Below, piece after piece: positions 26,978-36,804 of a stretch of DNA of 64,000 nucleotides. Below the pieces are notes generated by a model that saw only the letters and a program-made list of their open reading frames with translations, was not told the DNA's origin and made no database searches. This DNA comes from Endozoicomonas arenosclerae (GTDB taxonomy: Bacteria > Pseudomonadota > Gammaproteobacteria > Pseudomonadales > Endozoicomonadaceae), in the NCBI RefSeq assembly GCF_001562015.1, contig NZ_LASA01000052.1, forward strand, positions 16,023 through 80,022, written 5' to 3'. Positions within the stretch are counted from its first letter, which is position 1, and each line of letters opens with the position of its first letter. A program made the translations under genes and the position numbers.

Positions 26978-28084
26978 TTACTTCACATTGTTAATGATAT
27001 CTCTCAGTAACGAATAGATTTTATTCTGAGAGTTGGACATTGCATCGTAGTTTTGATTATAGGTCGACATAGCCCGCTGCAGCTGGACTGTCTGCAGCTG
27101 GTTACTGCCTGTCAGGTTTTCTTTTGCTGCGTTCAACGATGTCTTCAGAGAAGCCCACTCTTCTGGTGTCAGGTTACCGGTTCCACTGGCATCAGAGTAA
27201 TTAATCTTCAAAAGATTACTCAGGATATTACGTTCCTCCTGGGTCAGCACCGGTGTTCCGCCGTTAACCTCATTCGCAAAGCTATTCTGAAAAGCCACTT
27301 TTCGAGCGGCATACCCACTGAGCGTCGCATTCGGGTCATTAGGATCCTGACTGGTCATCTGTGCGGTATTAACGCCATCATATTCCCAGGAGTGCAGCCC
27401 ACCCGCTTCAAGCAATACGTAGCCATCATTATTAGCAGCATCCAAGGTTGTGCCATCAAGGTTAGGAGCCCCAATAACAGGGTTAGCTGTATTCAGATTT
27501 GTAACGGACAACCCCTGATTACCTCTGGTGATAGAAATACCAGTGATATCAGCCAGACCACCTGACAAATTGGAAGGATCGAAAGGAGTGCCCGAAGCTG
27601 ACGTCTGAAATGTAATCTCAGTACCATCGTCCAGAACCATAGTCATATCATTCATCACCGGAATACCCACCTGATTGGCATCCGCAATGGACCCCTGGGC
27701 CACAGGTACTAATGTCTGATTCTGATAATTGAGCTGATTCCCTTCGGCATCCACCAGAGTAAAGGTTGTATTGCCTTCAGAGTCTGGCTGTATAGCAATT
27801 CCATAGCCATTATCCAGGACAATATTATTGCCGTTGGTTGTCCAGGAAGTAGCGGTATATTGACTGGTACCATACTGGGCGATATTGGATTTATTGATCA
27901 GGTTATTCACATTAACCAGCAGCTGGTTAGAGGTTTCTATCTCACCAACAATCCTGCGGACCTCAGAGTCCAGCATATTTCCTCGCTCAAGATAAACAGC
28001 TGAGATAAAGTCCTGCTGACTGAGCTGGGAAGAATCAACAACATTAATGTTGTTATTATTGTTAACTCCATTAACGGTAGCCAT
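26978..28084 (-). CDS. EspA/SseB-like secretion filament protein with a DUF1521-like insert
   Basis: This is a 368-residue protein with no signal peptide and no cysteine. Residues 1-65 are polar and then helical (SQQDFISAVYLERGNMLDSE). A beta-rich middle of about 220 residues (MVLDDGTEITFQTSASG, ADITGISITRGNQGLSV, LDAANNDGYVLLEAGG) resembles DUF1521, the calcium-induced self-cleavage domain of NopE1-type effectors, but I do not see the GDPH cleavage motif. The last 80 residues are helical (LTPEEWASLKTSLNAAKENL, YNQNYDAMSNSQNKIYSLLR), like the C-terminus of EspA/SseB type III filament proteins. No secretion apparatus genes adjoin it. The assignment is by pattern only. Confidence 0.5.
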   Translation of the reverse strand: MATVNGVNNNNNINVVDSSQLSQQDFISAVYLERGNMLDSEVRRIVGEIETSNQLLVNVNNLINKSNIAQYGTSQYTATSWTTNGNNIVLDNGYGIAIQPDSEGNTTFTLVDAEGNQLNYQNQTLVPVAQGSIADANQVGIPVMNDMTMVLDDGTEITFQTSASGTPFDPSNLSGGLADITGISITRGNQGLSVTNLNTANPVIGAPNLDGTTLDAANNDGYVLLEAGGLHSWEYDGVNTAQMTSQDPNDPNATLSGYAARKVAFQNSFANEVNGGTPVLTQEERNILSNLLKINYSDASGTGNLTPEEWASLKTSLNAAKENLTGSNQLQTVQLQRAMSTYNQNYDAMSNSQNKIYSLLRDIINNVK

Positions 28085-28169
28085 TAATAGCCGCCCCTAT
28101 CATCCTTGTGAGTATTCAATAAAATGTGCTGCATGTCCTTTATGGCAATAAGCAGCGATTTTTAAGCGA

Positions 28170-28532
28170 TCAAACAAATCCAGTCCGATGCCTTCTGCCG
28201 GTTGACCTTGATTTGCTCTTTGGAGCCAGCAGCCGGTTTGCCAACCTGATCTCCTTCCGCTTTAGTGAGGCCTCATGAGCCAGATCACCTTTCAGTTCAT
28301 CATTGAACTTAATAAGCTCCTGACGGGCTTTATGCTTATAGTTGGCTGACCAGGAATCTCCGTTTATAAAATCCCGTAGCTTCTTTTTATCCATACCTAC
28401 AGAATTCATAAAGTTTTCCTGCTTGGAAATATCTTTCCGTGCGGCTTTAACTACGACTTCGGATTCCTGTTGAACAAGCCAGGACGACTTCTTCATCTTG
28501 GTGACATCGATCAGTCTGATACGGGAGGCCAT
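28170..28532 (-). CDS. Small basic helical protein of unknown function
   Basis: This 120-residue protein is rich in lysine and arginine, predicted helical (KARQELIKFNDELKGDLAHE), with a very basic tail (SKSRSTGRRHRTG). A strong AGGAG ribosome binding site precedes the ATG. It lies 85 bases upstream of the EspA/DUF1521-like gene on the same strand and could be co-transcribed, perhaps as a partner or chaperone. That role is a guess from position. Confidence 0.55.
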   Translation of the reverse strand: MASRIRLIDVTKMKKSSWLVQQESEVVVKAARKDISKQENFMNSVGMDKKKLRDFINGDSWSANYKHKARQELIKFNDELKGDLAHEASLKRKEIRLANRLLAPKSKSRSTGRRHRTGFV

Positions 28533-28719
28533 GTCCTTTCTCCTGTTGGCAAAAATCCAGCCTGTACTCCTCTATCAATGGCTGCTTCTTGCTTATGGCA
28601 CTTTGGATACTCTCCAGCTTAACGTTACTTCCCGTTTACAACTGCCGGTTCTTCTTATTTCAGTGTAGACATAGAATTCATCGGAGATAGAATGTGCATG
28701 CTTATTCGCTGGAGTATCG

Positions 28720-28923
28720 ATGATGGATATCGACAATTTTGAAAGCCTGATGATGAAAGTCCTCCTCACGGCTTTAGTGCTGTTTATGGGCTTTATCGTT
28801 TATGATCTGGCCAAGAAGTCGAAAGCGGGAAAGTTTGGCACAATGGTTCTTTTTGGTGCCTTATGTCTGGGTGTTCTGGGATTTGTTCTCAAAGGCGTGT
28901 TGATGAAAACGATTGGGGGTTAA
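28720..28923 (+). CDS. DUF2788 small membrane protein
   Basis: This 67-residue protein has two transmembrane segments (LLTALVLFMGFIVYDLA and MVLFGALCLGVLGFVLKGVL) joined by the basic KKSKAGKFG loop, matching DUF2788. The function is unknown. A bidirectional hairpin lies 70 bases downstream. Confidence 0.8.
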   Translation: MMDIDNFESLMMKVLLTALVLFMGFIVYDLAKKSKAGKFGTMVLFGALCLGVLGFVLKGVLMKTIGG

Positions 28924-29261
28924 TGCTCTCAACCTCTTTTTGTTAAGAAGCCCCCAAGGCTGTGAGTAGATTCAATTTCTCACAGACAAAAAAAATCCGG
29001 GCCAATAACCCGGATTTAATAAGAACGAACATGACAATGAACAGATTGACAGGCAATCCGCTGGAGTACTGTCAACACTCCATGACAAGAGATAAGTTAC
29101 GGAGCAGCTTATCTGGGGCTTATTTTGCCTCTATTCCCTGAAATCAGAATCCGTATAAGTACCTCAGTATTCCAGAAAAATTCAGACTCAAACACCACTT
29201 AACACGCACTTATCACTTAAAACGGCGTAATCCTGTCACAAGCTTACAGATTCTCACCCAC
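28924..29261. other. Intergenic stretch rich in hairpins
   Basis: This 338-base spacer between convergent genes has no coding frame. It contains a terminator-like hairpin (28993-29017) and two further stems: TGGAGT/ACTCCA around 29061-29082 and AGATAAG/CTTATCT around 29090-29114. They could stabilise the 3' ends of both transcripts. Confidence 0.45.
28993..29017. terminator. Bidirectional terminator hairpin
   Basis: AAATCCGGG and CCCGGATTT form a perfect 9-bp stem with a 7-base loop. An A-run precedes it and TTT follows it, so it can terminate from either side, most directly for the DUF2788 gene. Confidence 0.8.
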
Positions 29262-30707
29262 TCAGAGATACCCCAACCATGATAACCAGAATGTACCCAC
29301 AGTAAGCCAGATAGTCAGGTAGACAATACTCATGACAAATCCGGCTTTCCACCAGGTTTTCAAGGGAACATAGCCCGTTCCATAGAGTATGGGGGCAGGT
29401 CCATTACCGTAGTGAGTCACCACTGCACAAATATTGCTGAGATAGGCAAGAAGCAGAGCGGCTCCCAGAGGAGGAACACCTGTAGCCAGAAGTATCACTA
29501 AAAAGCTGGCATACATGGCACTGATTTGAGCCGTGGTCGCAGCAAAGAAATAGTGGGCAAAGTAATAAATGATACAAATTGCCACAAGACTTACCGCTGC
29601 GGGCATACCTTCAAACCAAAGTCCGACATATTGGCTTATATAGGAAACGACCCCATAAGCACTGAGGTAATGAGCCATAGTGACAAAGGCACCAAACCAG
29701 ATCATGGTATCCCATGCCCCTTTATTACCCTTAACTTCATCCCAGTTCAGGACACCACTAAGCAGAAGAATGCAAACACCTACCATAGCCACCAGAGCAG
29801 GAGACAGCCCTAGATAACGGCCACTCACCCATAATGTCAGCAGGCCAACAAACGTGGCCCCCATAATCCATTCATCACGTTTTAATGCTCCGAGCGCTTT
29901 CAACTTTTCATCAGCCAGAGAAACAGCCTTTGGCGTTTCTCTGATCGTTGGCGGCGCCACACGAGAAAGGATCAGAGGCATCACGAGAAGGCAGAGTAAG
30001 CTTGGTAGCAATGCCCCCAGAGCCCAGCCACCCCAGGTAATATCAATGTCCTGATCAGCGGCCAGCTTAACCACCAGAGGATTACCGGCCATAGCAGTCA
30101 GAAACATACCGCTGGAAATAGCATTAGCATGAAAAACCACCAGCGTCAGAAAGGTTCCCATTCGCTTGGCAGTATCACCAGGATGGCTGTCGTAAACCTC
30201 AGCGATCGACTTCATAATGGGAGAAACAACAGCGCCCGCCCTGGCTGTAATACTGGGCATGGCAGGTGCCAGCAGTACGTCTGTCAGCGTCAGCCCATAC
30301 CCTAACGTCACTGTCTTCTTGCCCAAAAGCCGCATGAAGCAGTAGGCCATTCGAAGCCCAAGACCAGTTTTAATAAAACCGTGGGAAATGAAGAAAGCCA
30401 GCATAATCAGCCAGGTGATGGGTTCGGCATAGCCTGCCAAAGCCTGCTTCATCGTTAGCGTCTGGGTTAGCCCCAATGCAGCAATCCCCATAAAGGTTAC
30501 TGCAGACATAGGCATCGGCATGACCATTACTCCCAGCAAGGTGCTGAAGAAAATAATCATGATCTGCCAGCCTTTGGGATCCATGCCTTCAGGTATCTGG
30601 CAATTCCAAAGTACAAGGCCCAGCAGAAAGGGAGCCAGATAACGCATCAGGGTAATGGGCAGAGACAGGCTGGACTCCTGTACTGTAGAAGGTGATGTAG
30701 CAGACAA
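29262..30707 (-). CDS. DASS/SLC13-type dicarboxylate transporter
   Basis: This 481-residue integral membrane protein has about 12 hydrophobic segments. It resembles the anion:sodium symporter (DASS, CitT/2-oxoglutarate-malate translocator) group: GWQIMIIFFSTLLGVMVMPM, AYAEPITWLIMLAFFISHGF-like and VVFHANAISSGMFLTAMAGN, with NP in the SNT-like turn, then THYGNGPAPILYGTGYV near the C-terminus. It probably imports or exchanges di- or tricarboxylates across the inner membrane. It is a single gene, divergent from rluE. Confidence 0.9.
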   Translation of the reverse strand: MSATSPSTVQESSLSLPITLMRYLAPFLLGLVLWNCQIPEGMDPKGWQIMIIFFSTLLGVMVMPMPMSAVTFMGIAALGLTQTLTMKQALAGYAEPITWLIMLAFFISHGFIKTGLGLRMAYCFMRLLGKKTVTLGYGLTLTDVLLAPAMPSITARAGAVVSPIMKSIAEVYDSHPGDTAKRMGTFLTLVVFHANAISSGMFLTAMAGNPLVVKLAADQDIDITWGGWALGALLPSLLCLLVMPLILSRVAPPTIRETPKAVSLADEKLKALGALKRDEWIMGATFVGLLTLWVSGRYLGLSPALVAMVGVCILLLSGVLNWDEVKGNKGAWDTMIWFGAFVTMAHYLSAYGVVSYISQYVGLWFEGMPAAVSLVAICIIYYFAHYFFAATTAQISAMYASFLVILLATGVPPLGAALLLAYLSNICAVVTHYGNGPAPILYGTGYVPLKTWWKAGFVMSIVYLTIWLTVGTFWLSWLGYL

Positions 30708-30854
30708 GGCATACCTCTATGATGTAATTTTTTTAGGGGTCGTCCTTCAACCAAAACAAATGTTCCTTTCAATGGTCTGACAAGAGCTTTGAGTGGCATC
30801 CTCATGACTTAACGGCCTGACTGATCAGAACCCACCGCTCAAAGACACAAGCCC

Positions 30855-30875
30855 TTCACTTTTCGAGAAAGTGAA
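30855..30875 (+). promoter_or_regulatory. Hairpin plus T-run upstream of rluE
   Basis: TTCACTTT-TCGAG-AAAGTGAA is a perfect 8-bp stem followed by a T-run at 30881-30885. It lies between divergent genes, so it ends no visible plus-strand gene; it could be a leader attenuator for rluE or chance. Confidence 0.3.
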
Positions 30876-30978
30876 CTGTCTTTTTGCTCGAGATTGAACA
30901 ATTAGAGTTTAGTTCAGGGGTTTTGTTCTGTTTTAATAAATTTATAATGCCTGCCCAACGCTATTGAGACTCAGCCTA

Positions 30979-31689
30979 ATGTCAGGTCGACCACACCCCA
31001 AAGCCAGCAACCATCAGAACAGGTCAGCTCCAAAGCCTCCTCCCAGGTTGATACTGTTCAACAAACCCTATGGGGTTCTGACTCAATTCACAGATAACGA
31101 AGGGCGCAGTACTCTCAAAGACTATCTTTCCATTCCGGACATTTACCCCGCAGGTCGTCTGGACAGGGACAGTGAAGGCCTTCTACTGTTGACCAACAAT
31201 GGTCAGATTCAGCATCAGGTCAGCTCTCCTCTGCACAAGATGGAGAAAACCTATTGGGTTCAGGTTGAAGGGATACCAGACGAGCCATCACTGGAAAAAC
31301 TGAGACAAGGCATTGAACTCAATGATGGTCCAACACGTCCTGCCAAGGCTCGAATCATCGAAGCTCCTGCAATTTGGCCCAGAATTCCACCTATCAGAGA
31401 GAGAAAATCCATTCCTGACTGCTGGCTTGAGCTGACTATAAAAGAAGGGCGAAACAGGCAGGTGCGCCGAATGACTGCTGCGATTGGCTTTCCTACCTTA
31501 AGATTAATTCGTTACCAAATTGGCGAATGGACTCTGGATGGACTGGAGTCAGGAAGCTGGAGAGAAACTACTGTTCCAGAATCGTTAAAGGTACAATTAT
31601 CTAGAAAACAGGCTTCTAAAAAGCCAGTCAGCCGAAATTACAAAGGACGAACTCGATCGTCACTTCGTAGACAGAAAAATTCTAACTGA
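30979..31689 (+). CDS. rluE: 23S rRNA pseudouridine(2457) synthase RluE
   Basis: This 236-residue RsuA-type pseudouridine synthase has the start block [20 protein letters not shown], the catalytic aspartate in [17 protein letters not shown], and [20 protein letters not shown]. It lacks an S4 domain and has a basic tail ([15 protein letters not shown]), as for RluE. The ATG at 30979 is chosen; a TTG five codons upstream is possible. The VanZ-like gene follows by 30 bases on the same strand. Confidence 0.92.
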   Translation: MSGRPHPKASNHQNRSAPKPPPRLILFNKPYGVLTQFTDNEGRSTLKDYLSIPDIYPAGRLDRDSEGLLLLTNNGQIQHQVSSPLHKMEKTYWVQVEGIPDEPSLEKLRQGIELNDGPTRPAKARIIEAPAIWPRIPPIRERKSIPDCWLELTIKEGRNRQVRRMTAAIGFPTLRLIRYQIGEWTLDGLESGSWRETTVPESLKVQLSRKQASKKPVSRNYKGRTRSSLRRQKNSN

Positions 31690-31719
31690 ATATTAAAAGA
31701 AAGAAACTGGAAGGAACCC

Positions 31720-32118
31720 TTGCTAGAACTTTTCAAGAAACACTATTTTCATCTGGCCCGTATTGGTTTGATACTGACTATGGCGGTCATTCTGTACTTG
31801 GCACTGATGCCATTGGATAAGGCCCCACTTCCTGAGATCAGTGACAAGATTCAGCATCTGGCCGCTTTTCTGGTTCTGGCGTTTCTGATGGATGCCAGCC
31901 TGCCCGAGAAACCCTTTAATATCTGGAAAACGGGGTATCTGTTAACTTATGGTCTCTTTATAGAAATTCTTCAGTTACAAACAGAACATCGCTTTTTCTC
32001 AGTAGAAGATCTTGTGGCCGACTTTGCAGGAATCTGCCTGTATTTCTTGACTATACCGATATGGAAGCGCTTACCACTTATGGGTTGGCGTTGGTCTTTA
32101 GCCAGTCAATCTCAGTGA
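31720..32118 (+). CDS. VanZ-like membrane protein
   Basis: This 132-residue protein has four hydrophobic segments and the VanZ-like pattern: LYLALMPLDKAPLPEISDKI, then QHLAAFLVLAFL, YGLFIEILQ and SVEDLVADFAGI. VanZ-type proteins in Gram-negatives have no firm role. The start is TTG with AAGGAA upstream. Its last 7 bases overlap the convergent sensor gene. Confidence 0.85.
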   Translation: MLELFKKHYFHLARIGLILTMAVILYLALMPLDKAPLPEISDKIQHLAAFLVLAFLMDASLPEKPFNIWKTGYLLTYGLFIEILQLQTEHRFFSVEDLVADFAGICLYFLTIPIWKRLPLMGWRWSLASQSQ

Positions 32119-34103
32119 AGCTCAACCAGACAGGTAACACTGAGTTCAAAGCGAGTGCCTTGATCAGGCCTGTTATTAAAGGAAACCGTTCCGCCCATAA
32201 TATGCATCAGCTGGCGACAGATGGTAAGCCCTAACCCCTGACCTCCTGAATGCCCCTTTGCAGAGCCATTCACTTTCTGGAAAGGTTGGAAAACATCACG
32301 CCCGGCTGACTCTTCAATGCCAATCCCGGTATCATCGATACAGACTTGCAATCGAATCTTTCCTGATTGCTCGTGAGGCCGGGTAGTCGCAATCACAGTG
32401 ACTCCCCCCTCTTCAGTGAACTTGACTGCATTCTCAAGCACCAGCGATAAGGCTTTAAACAGCTTCTGGGCATCACCGTAAAGCGTCTCTGGCATATTGT
32501 GAACACTGGTTTCAATGCTCAACCCCTTCTTCTCACAGGCTGGCTTAAACTGATCTTCCAGAATATTCAGCTGACGCCTCACATTAAAAGGGGATCGCTT
32601 CACTGTGACAGAGCCAGACTGAATCTCACTCAATGACAACAAGTTGCTGATAACCTCACTCATTTCATGAGCTGAATCTCTGGCTTCCAACAGAGCATCC
32701 TGCTGCCCATTCGGATCTATCAACTCCAAAGCGTTTTTGAGCTCGCTCATAGGCTTTTTCAGCTCGCGAGAAGCCGCACTGAGAAACTCATCCTTTAGCC
32801 GACCGGCTTCGAGCAGACGCTGATTACTTTTCTCCAGCTCCTGCTTGGCCTGCTGCTCCACCACTACCTTGTTTTCTCTAACGCCCCGAATACGACTGGC
32901 CAACGCCAAAGACAGTAGTGTCACCTCAAAAGACAGACCTATGGGGATAATATTTCGTGTCAGGGCATTGCTGGGCAGAAATCCCATAAGCATCAGACTA
33001 TAAACCCCGGCGCTGGCGATAAATGTGGCAAATGCAAGAAAGAAAAAACGAGCTGAACGATCGCCTTTGGCCAGCCAGAAATACAATCCGGTCAACATCA
33101 TAACTGGCAATGTCGGCAGGACCTGAATCATCACAAGCTTTGATGCCAGACCGTTATGGGTGATCAGAGTAAACGGAACAATCAATAATCCAGCCATTAG
33201 CATGGCTGTATAAAAACGGTTTATAACCGCTGACTTCTCTGCAAGCTTGAGGAATGATTGGGTAAACAGCACCCCACTCACACCCGTGATGCTCATGAAG
33301 AAAGGAGCGCCACTGTTAATCATGGGATAGTCAGGCCAGAGATGAGCCAGACCGGTACCATTAATAGAGAGCAAATAAAGTAAAAACCCTCCTATATAAA
33401 GAACATAATAAAAATAACTTTGTTCCCTGATTCGAATAAACAACATCAGGTTGTAAAACAACATCACCAGCAAAATGCCATAGATGGCACCATAAAGCGT
33501 ATCAGCCCGATTGGACTGCTCAAGATAGGCAATGGGCGACCAGAGCTTCACCGGAATCTGCATGGAGCCTGTCGTTTCAACCCTCAAATAGAAATGAGTG
33601 ACATCTCCGTTATACATTTCAATGGGGAAGATAAAGCTCGGGTGAGCCACAGCACGGATGTCAAAAGGGTATTTATCACCACTGTTGTATTCATGATAAA
33701 CACCATCAAAGTCCATGAGATAAAGCGTTACAAGATCCAGTGCCGGGTAAGCCACTTCGATTAGCCACTCACCAGACTCTTCTCCTACATAGGAGATGTA
33801 CTTTAAATCGAACCGCAACCAGATAACGGCCTGGGAAATACCTGAATTCAGTGCTGCCAGATCAACGGGCTTGAACTGCCGGGAGTATTCCGGCTTTTCC
33901 AGCTCCTCAACTCGTAAAACACCCTGGGTATCCTCCAGATACTCGGCGATCATGGCCAGATTCAACTTCTCGGTATTTTCAGTAATCACGGTAGGTTCAG
34001 CTGAGGGATGGGCTTGCACCTGAGAAAAGCTGATCAGCCCAGCTACCAGAAAAAGGATACCTGCCAGCCAGGCGTTTGACTTTATTAAATGCGATCCATG
34101 CAT
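32112..34103 (-). CDS. 7TMR-DISM sensor histidine kinase lacking the phospho-accepting histidine
   Basis: This is a 663-residue protein. A signal peptide (about 1-31) precedes a periplasmic 7TMR-DISM extracellular domain (to about 195) and seven transmembrane helices (about 200-405). A coiled-coil linker leads into a HisKA-like dimerisation domain. Where HELRTPL is expected the sequence reads SRELKKPM, with arginine 446 in place of histidine (codon CGC). The ATPase domain is complete: LVLENAVKFT (N box), DDTGIGI (G1), GGQGLGLTICRQL (G2). It may act as a non-phosphorylating sensor or scaffold. It is the last gene of the cpxR-cpxA-nfi-lipoprotein run, 65 bases after the lipoprotein. Confidence 0.88.
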   Translation of the reverse strand: MHGSHLIKSNAWLAGILFLVAGLISFSQVQAHPSAEPTVITENTEKLNLAMIAEYLEDTQGVLRVEELEKPEYSRQFKPVDLAALNSGISQAVIWLRFDLKYISYVGEESGEWLIEVAYPALDLVTLYLMDFDGVYHEYNSGDKYPFDIRAVAHPSFIFPIEMYNGDVTHFYLRVETTGSMQIPVKLWSPIAYLEQSNRADTLYGAIYGILLVMLFYNLMLFIRIREQSYFYYVLYIGGFLLYLLSINGTGLAHLWPDYPMINSGAPFFMSITGVSGVLFTQSFLKLAEKSAVINRFYTAMLMAGLLIVPFTLITHNGLASKLVMIQVLPTLPVMMLTGLYFWLAKGDRSARFFFLAFATFIASAGVYSLMLMGFLPSNALTRNIIPIGLSFEVTLLSLALASRIRGVRENKVVVEQQAKQELEKSNQRLLEAGRLKDEFLSAASRELKKPMSELKNALELIDPNGQQDALLEARDSAHEMSEVISNLLSLSEIQSGSVTVKRSPFNVRRQLNILEDQFKPACEKKGLSIETSVHNMPETLYGDAQKLFKALSLVLENAVKFTEEGGVTVIATTRPHEQSGKIRLQVCIDDTGIGIEESAGRDVFQPFQKVNGSAKGHSGGQGLGLTICRQLMHIMGGTVSFNNRPDQGTRFELSVTCLVELH

Positions 34104-34168
34104 GAAACTATGTTCTTTTCCGGGATTACCAGTCTTTTTGACCAGAGAGGTCAGCTATCTGGAAAGAA

Positions 34169-34765
34169 CTATTTTTCAGGCTCATCAGCAGAAACAACCC
34201 ACTTTCCCTGCTCCACTTGGGTTGAGTATTGACCCTCAGCCAAAGCCTGATAAAGATCAGTTCCTTCTTTCAAGGGTATTATCGGCAAGGTCAGCAACTC
34301 TTCTGATAAAACTTTCTGGAATTGCTCCAGGACCAATGCCTGAATCATCGCCAGCTCCAGGTCGACACGAGCTTCCTTGAGTTTCAGGTCAGTAAAATAG
34401 AAAGTATGGTCGTCACTGTCGTAACGGAGTATTGCATCACCGGTCACCTGAATCGGAATGGGTTCAGAAACAGCATTCCCCAGAAAATCCGCATCAACCT
34501 TGCCATCAAATGAAAAAGAGAGAGGTTCATTATCGCCGTTAATGCGAAGTAACGGCTTATCGAGATAGACCTGAACATTAACCAGTGGCATTAATTGCAT
34601 GACACGAATCTGGGGAGAAAGGTAAGACTGCTCAACCAAAGCATTTAACTGCTGTTGGTCAAAAGAATGAGTCTTGTTTTGGGAACAGCCAGCCAGGAAA
34701 AGCAATACCATCAGGCCAGAAAGACTAGTCAGTAACTTTCTCAAGCTGCTTTTGTGCTCTCTCAA
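34169..34765 (-). CDS. DUF1439-type lipoprotein
   Basis: This protein of about 198 residues has a lipobox, LLFLAGC, after a basic n-region ([11 protein letters not shown]). The mature part follows the DUF1439/YceB pattern: [20 protein letters not shown], repeated beta-strand pairs and [20 protein letters not shown]. It is probably anchored to the outer membrane inner face; the function is unknown. The frame extends upstream, but a TTG at 34765 with GGGGAAAAG before it is the most likely start, inside the 3' end of nfi; TTG 34744 is an alternative. Confidence 0.75.
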   Translation of the reverse strand: MREHKSSLRKLLTSLSGLMVLLFLAGCSQNKTHSFDQQQLNALVEQSYLSPQIRVMQLMPLVNVQVYLDKPLLRINGDNEPLSFSFDGKVDADFLGNAVSEPIPIQVTGDAILRYDSDDHTFYFTDLKLKEARVDLELAMIQALVLEQFQKVLSEELLTLPIIPLKEGTDLYQALAEGQYSTQVEQGKWVVSADEPEK

Positions 34766-35417
34766 GTGCTTTTCCCCGGTTTGAAGCCAGAGCATCGGCC
34801 CAGCGAGTTGTTTCCGGTAATCGATATTGGGTAAGGCAAGCCAGAACATAATCAACCGCCGTAGTCAGTGAAACCCTGTGTCCGATACTAACATAAAGTG
34901 GGCGTACGCCCTGTCTGCTGCGAAGTAGCCGACCAATCACTTCTTCGTGATCAACCAGGTCAACCTGGCTACCTTTCTCTTCAGAAAGCTCTGCATGCTT
35001 TCCACAAAGTCGACTTTTGGCAACACCAATGGTTGGCAGCCCTGTCAGTACACCCCCGCAGGCTACTCCCAGCCTGCGGGGGTGAGCTCTGCCCTGACCG
35101 TCGCAAAGCACCAGATCCGGAACTGAACTCAGCTTCCCCAGAGCTTCAATAATAGCTGGACATTCACGAAAGGAGAGCAAACCCGGAATGTAAGGCATTC
35201 GGGTGGGTTCACGGTGAATCACATAATCTTTTAAAGCCAGAGAAGGAAAGTCCAAGAGGGCAACCGCCGCTCGGGTAACTGCTCCCTGCTGCTCAAAGCC
35301 TACATCAACACCAGCAACCAGTCTGACTTCGGGCAAGTCATCCTGCTGAATAACTTTTTCAGCCAACTCCAGCTGAGAAGTACGGGCTTCAGCTGGAGTA
35401 AGATCCCAGTTATACAT
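34725..35417 (-). CDS. nfi: Endonuclease V (deoxyinosine 3' endonuclease)
   Basis: This 230-residue enzyme nicks DNA next to deaminated adenine (hypoxanthine). Catalytic blocks are [11 protein letters not shown] (first acidic residue), [12 protein letters not shown] (glutamate), and [17 protein letters not shown] (second aspartate). The ATG at 35417 ([12 protein letters not shown]) fits homologues and overlaps the last codons of cpxA, so the genes are translationally coupled; a longer frame to 35504 lies within cpxA and is rejected. Confidence 0.94.
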   Translation of the reverse strand: MYNWDLTPAEARTSQLELAEKVIQQDDLPEVRLVAGVDVGFEQQGAVTRAAVALLDFPSLALKDYVIHREPTRMPYIPGLLSFRECPAIIEALGKLSSVPDLVLCDGQGRAHPRRLGVACGGVLTGLPTIGVAKSRLCGKHAELSEEKGSQVDLVDHEEVIGRLLRSRQGVRPLYVSIGHRVSLTTAVDYVLACLTQYRLPETTRWADALASNRGKALERAQKQLEKVTD

Positions 35418-36804
35418 TGAGCTTGGTATCCAGAGGTATCTTAATAGTGACCTCAAGGCCCGGGTGGGCATTTCTGGCAGAAATAGAGCCACCGTGGTTG
35501 GCAATTGCCCCCATAGCTATGGCAGTACCCAGTCCAAAACCATCATTCTCTTTACCCCGGGTTTCATCAACACGGAAGAATGGCTCAAACATCGCATCCA
35601 GAGATTCTTCAGGAACACCAGGACCTTTGTCCCGTACCTTGATAATCACATTTCGCCGGAATTGCTCCAGGGTGACATCAACCTGAGTACCTTCGGGAGT
35701 GAAGCGAATAGCATTTCGAATAATGTTCTCCGCAGCACTGCTTAACCAATCCCGGACACCACAGATTTCAAGAGGCTGGCTTTTAATCAGATCAACACCC
35801 TTGTTCTGGGCATGAGCTTCAAAATTGCCGTCATCAACCAGCTGTTTAAGCAACTGTTCAAGATTCACCTGCTCACACGCTACTTCACTCAGGCCATGCT
35901 GAATTCGGGAGAAACGAATAATTTCACCGATCAGTTCATCGAGACGTTCAATTTCTCGCTCAATTCGGGAATGCTCAGCATCGGCTTCTGGCGTTTTTCT
36001 CCGAGCAAGCGCAAGAGAAATCTGCAGTCGAGTCAAAGGAGAGCGCAGTTCATGAGAGACGTTTCTCAGCAGGATTTCCTTGTTATTCACAAGGGTTTCC
36101 AGCTGCTCGGCCATGTGATCGAAGTCACGAGCAAAATCGCCCAACTCATCCCCCCGTTGTCGGACAGAAGCCTCAACCCGGGCAGAAAGCTCACCTTTCG
36201 CCAGACGTCTGGAAGTGCCTTGTAATCTCCGAATGGGTACCACAAGATATCGAGCCAGCATAATACAGAGCAGGAAGCTGACCCCCAGGGCAATAATCAC
36301 CAGATGCCACTGCTGGGACAGTACCTTGGTCACTCGCCAGTGAACCAATCGGGGCATTTCCTTGGTCAGGAAAAGGTCATAGGGCACACGTCCAATCCAG
36401 ACCTTTCTCGGACCAACTACCACCACACCACTTCTGAATGTAATAGTAGGCTCTGTCCGATCATGGGTTCGGTCATAGGCTGACATCAACTCATCGGGCA
36501 CCGCTCTTCTACCCACTACTTCACCGGCAGGATCAAAAAGGTAAAAATAGCTGCCTGTGAATTGCGGAAAAGGGGTATGAGAAGCCCAACCGGAGGCCAT
36601 ACGCTCAACCTTTCTGGAAACTATTTCCAGCTCCCGAAAGAGTTCTCTGCGTTCAGACAAAAAATCCGAGGGATCTACTGTAATGGCCACTGTCACCACC
36701 ATAGCCGCCATCATCGACAGCATGGTCAACCAGAACCACAGGAACAATTTCCAAAACAGGCTCTGGAATGGCCAGGCCAGCATTCTCCGGACTTGATTCA
36801 TCAT
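35410..36804 (-). CDS. cpxA: CpxA-type sensor histidine kinase
   Basis: This 464-residue protein has an N-terminal transmembrane helix (about 18-42), a periplasmic sensor region of about 120 residues with [23 protein letters not shown] content, a second membrane helix (165-188), and a HAMP linker. HisKA carries H251 in [14 protein letters not shown]; the ATPase domain has the N box [18 protein letters not shown] and [12 protein letters not shown]. Layout and pairing match CpxA, the envelope-stress kinase. The start overlaps the cpxR stop by four bases. Confidence 0.88.
   Translation of the reverse strand: MMNQVRRMLAWPFQSLFWKLFLWFWLTMLSMMAAMVVTVAITVDPSDFLSERRELFRELEIVSRKVERMASGWASHTPFPQFTGSYFYLFDPAGEVVGRRAVPDELMSAYDRTHDRTEPTITFRSGVVVVGPRKVWIGRVPYDLFLTKEMPRLVHWRVTKVLSQQWHLVIIALGVSFLLCIMLARYLVVPIRRLQGTSRRLAKGELSARVEASVRQRGDELGDFARDFDHMAEQLETLVNNKEILLRNVSHELRSPLTRLQISLALARRKTPEADAEHSRIEREIERLDELIGEIIRFSRIQHGLSEVACEQVNLEQLLKQLVDDGNFEAHAQNKGVDLIKSQPLEICGVRDWLSSAAENIIRNAIRFTPEGTQVDVTLEQFRRNVIIKVRDKGPGVPEESLDAMFEPFFRVDETRGKENDGFGLGTAIAMGAIANHGGSISARNAHPGLEVTIKIPLDTKLNV

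Noticed and set aside
26978..28532. A type III secretion locus
   Set aside because: Only one filament-like protein and a small basic gene are here; no ATPase, export gate or needle gene is in the window.
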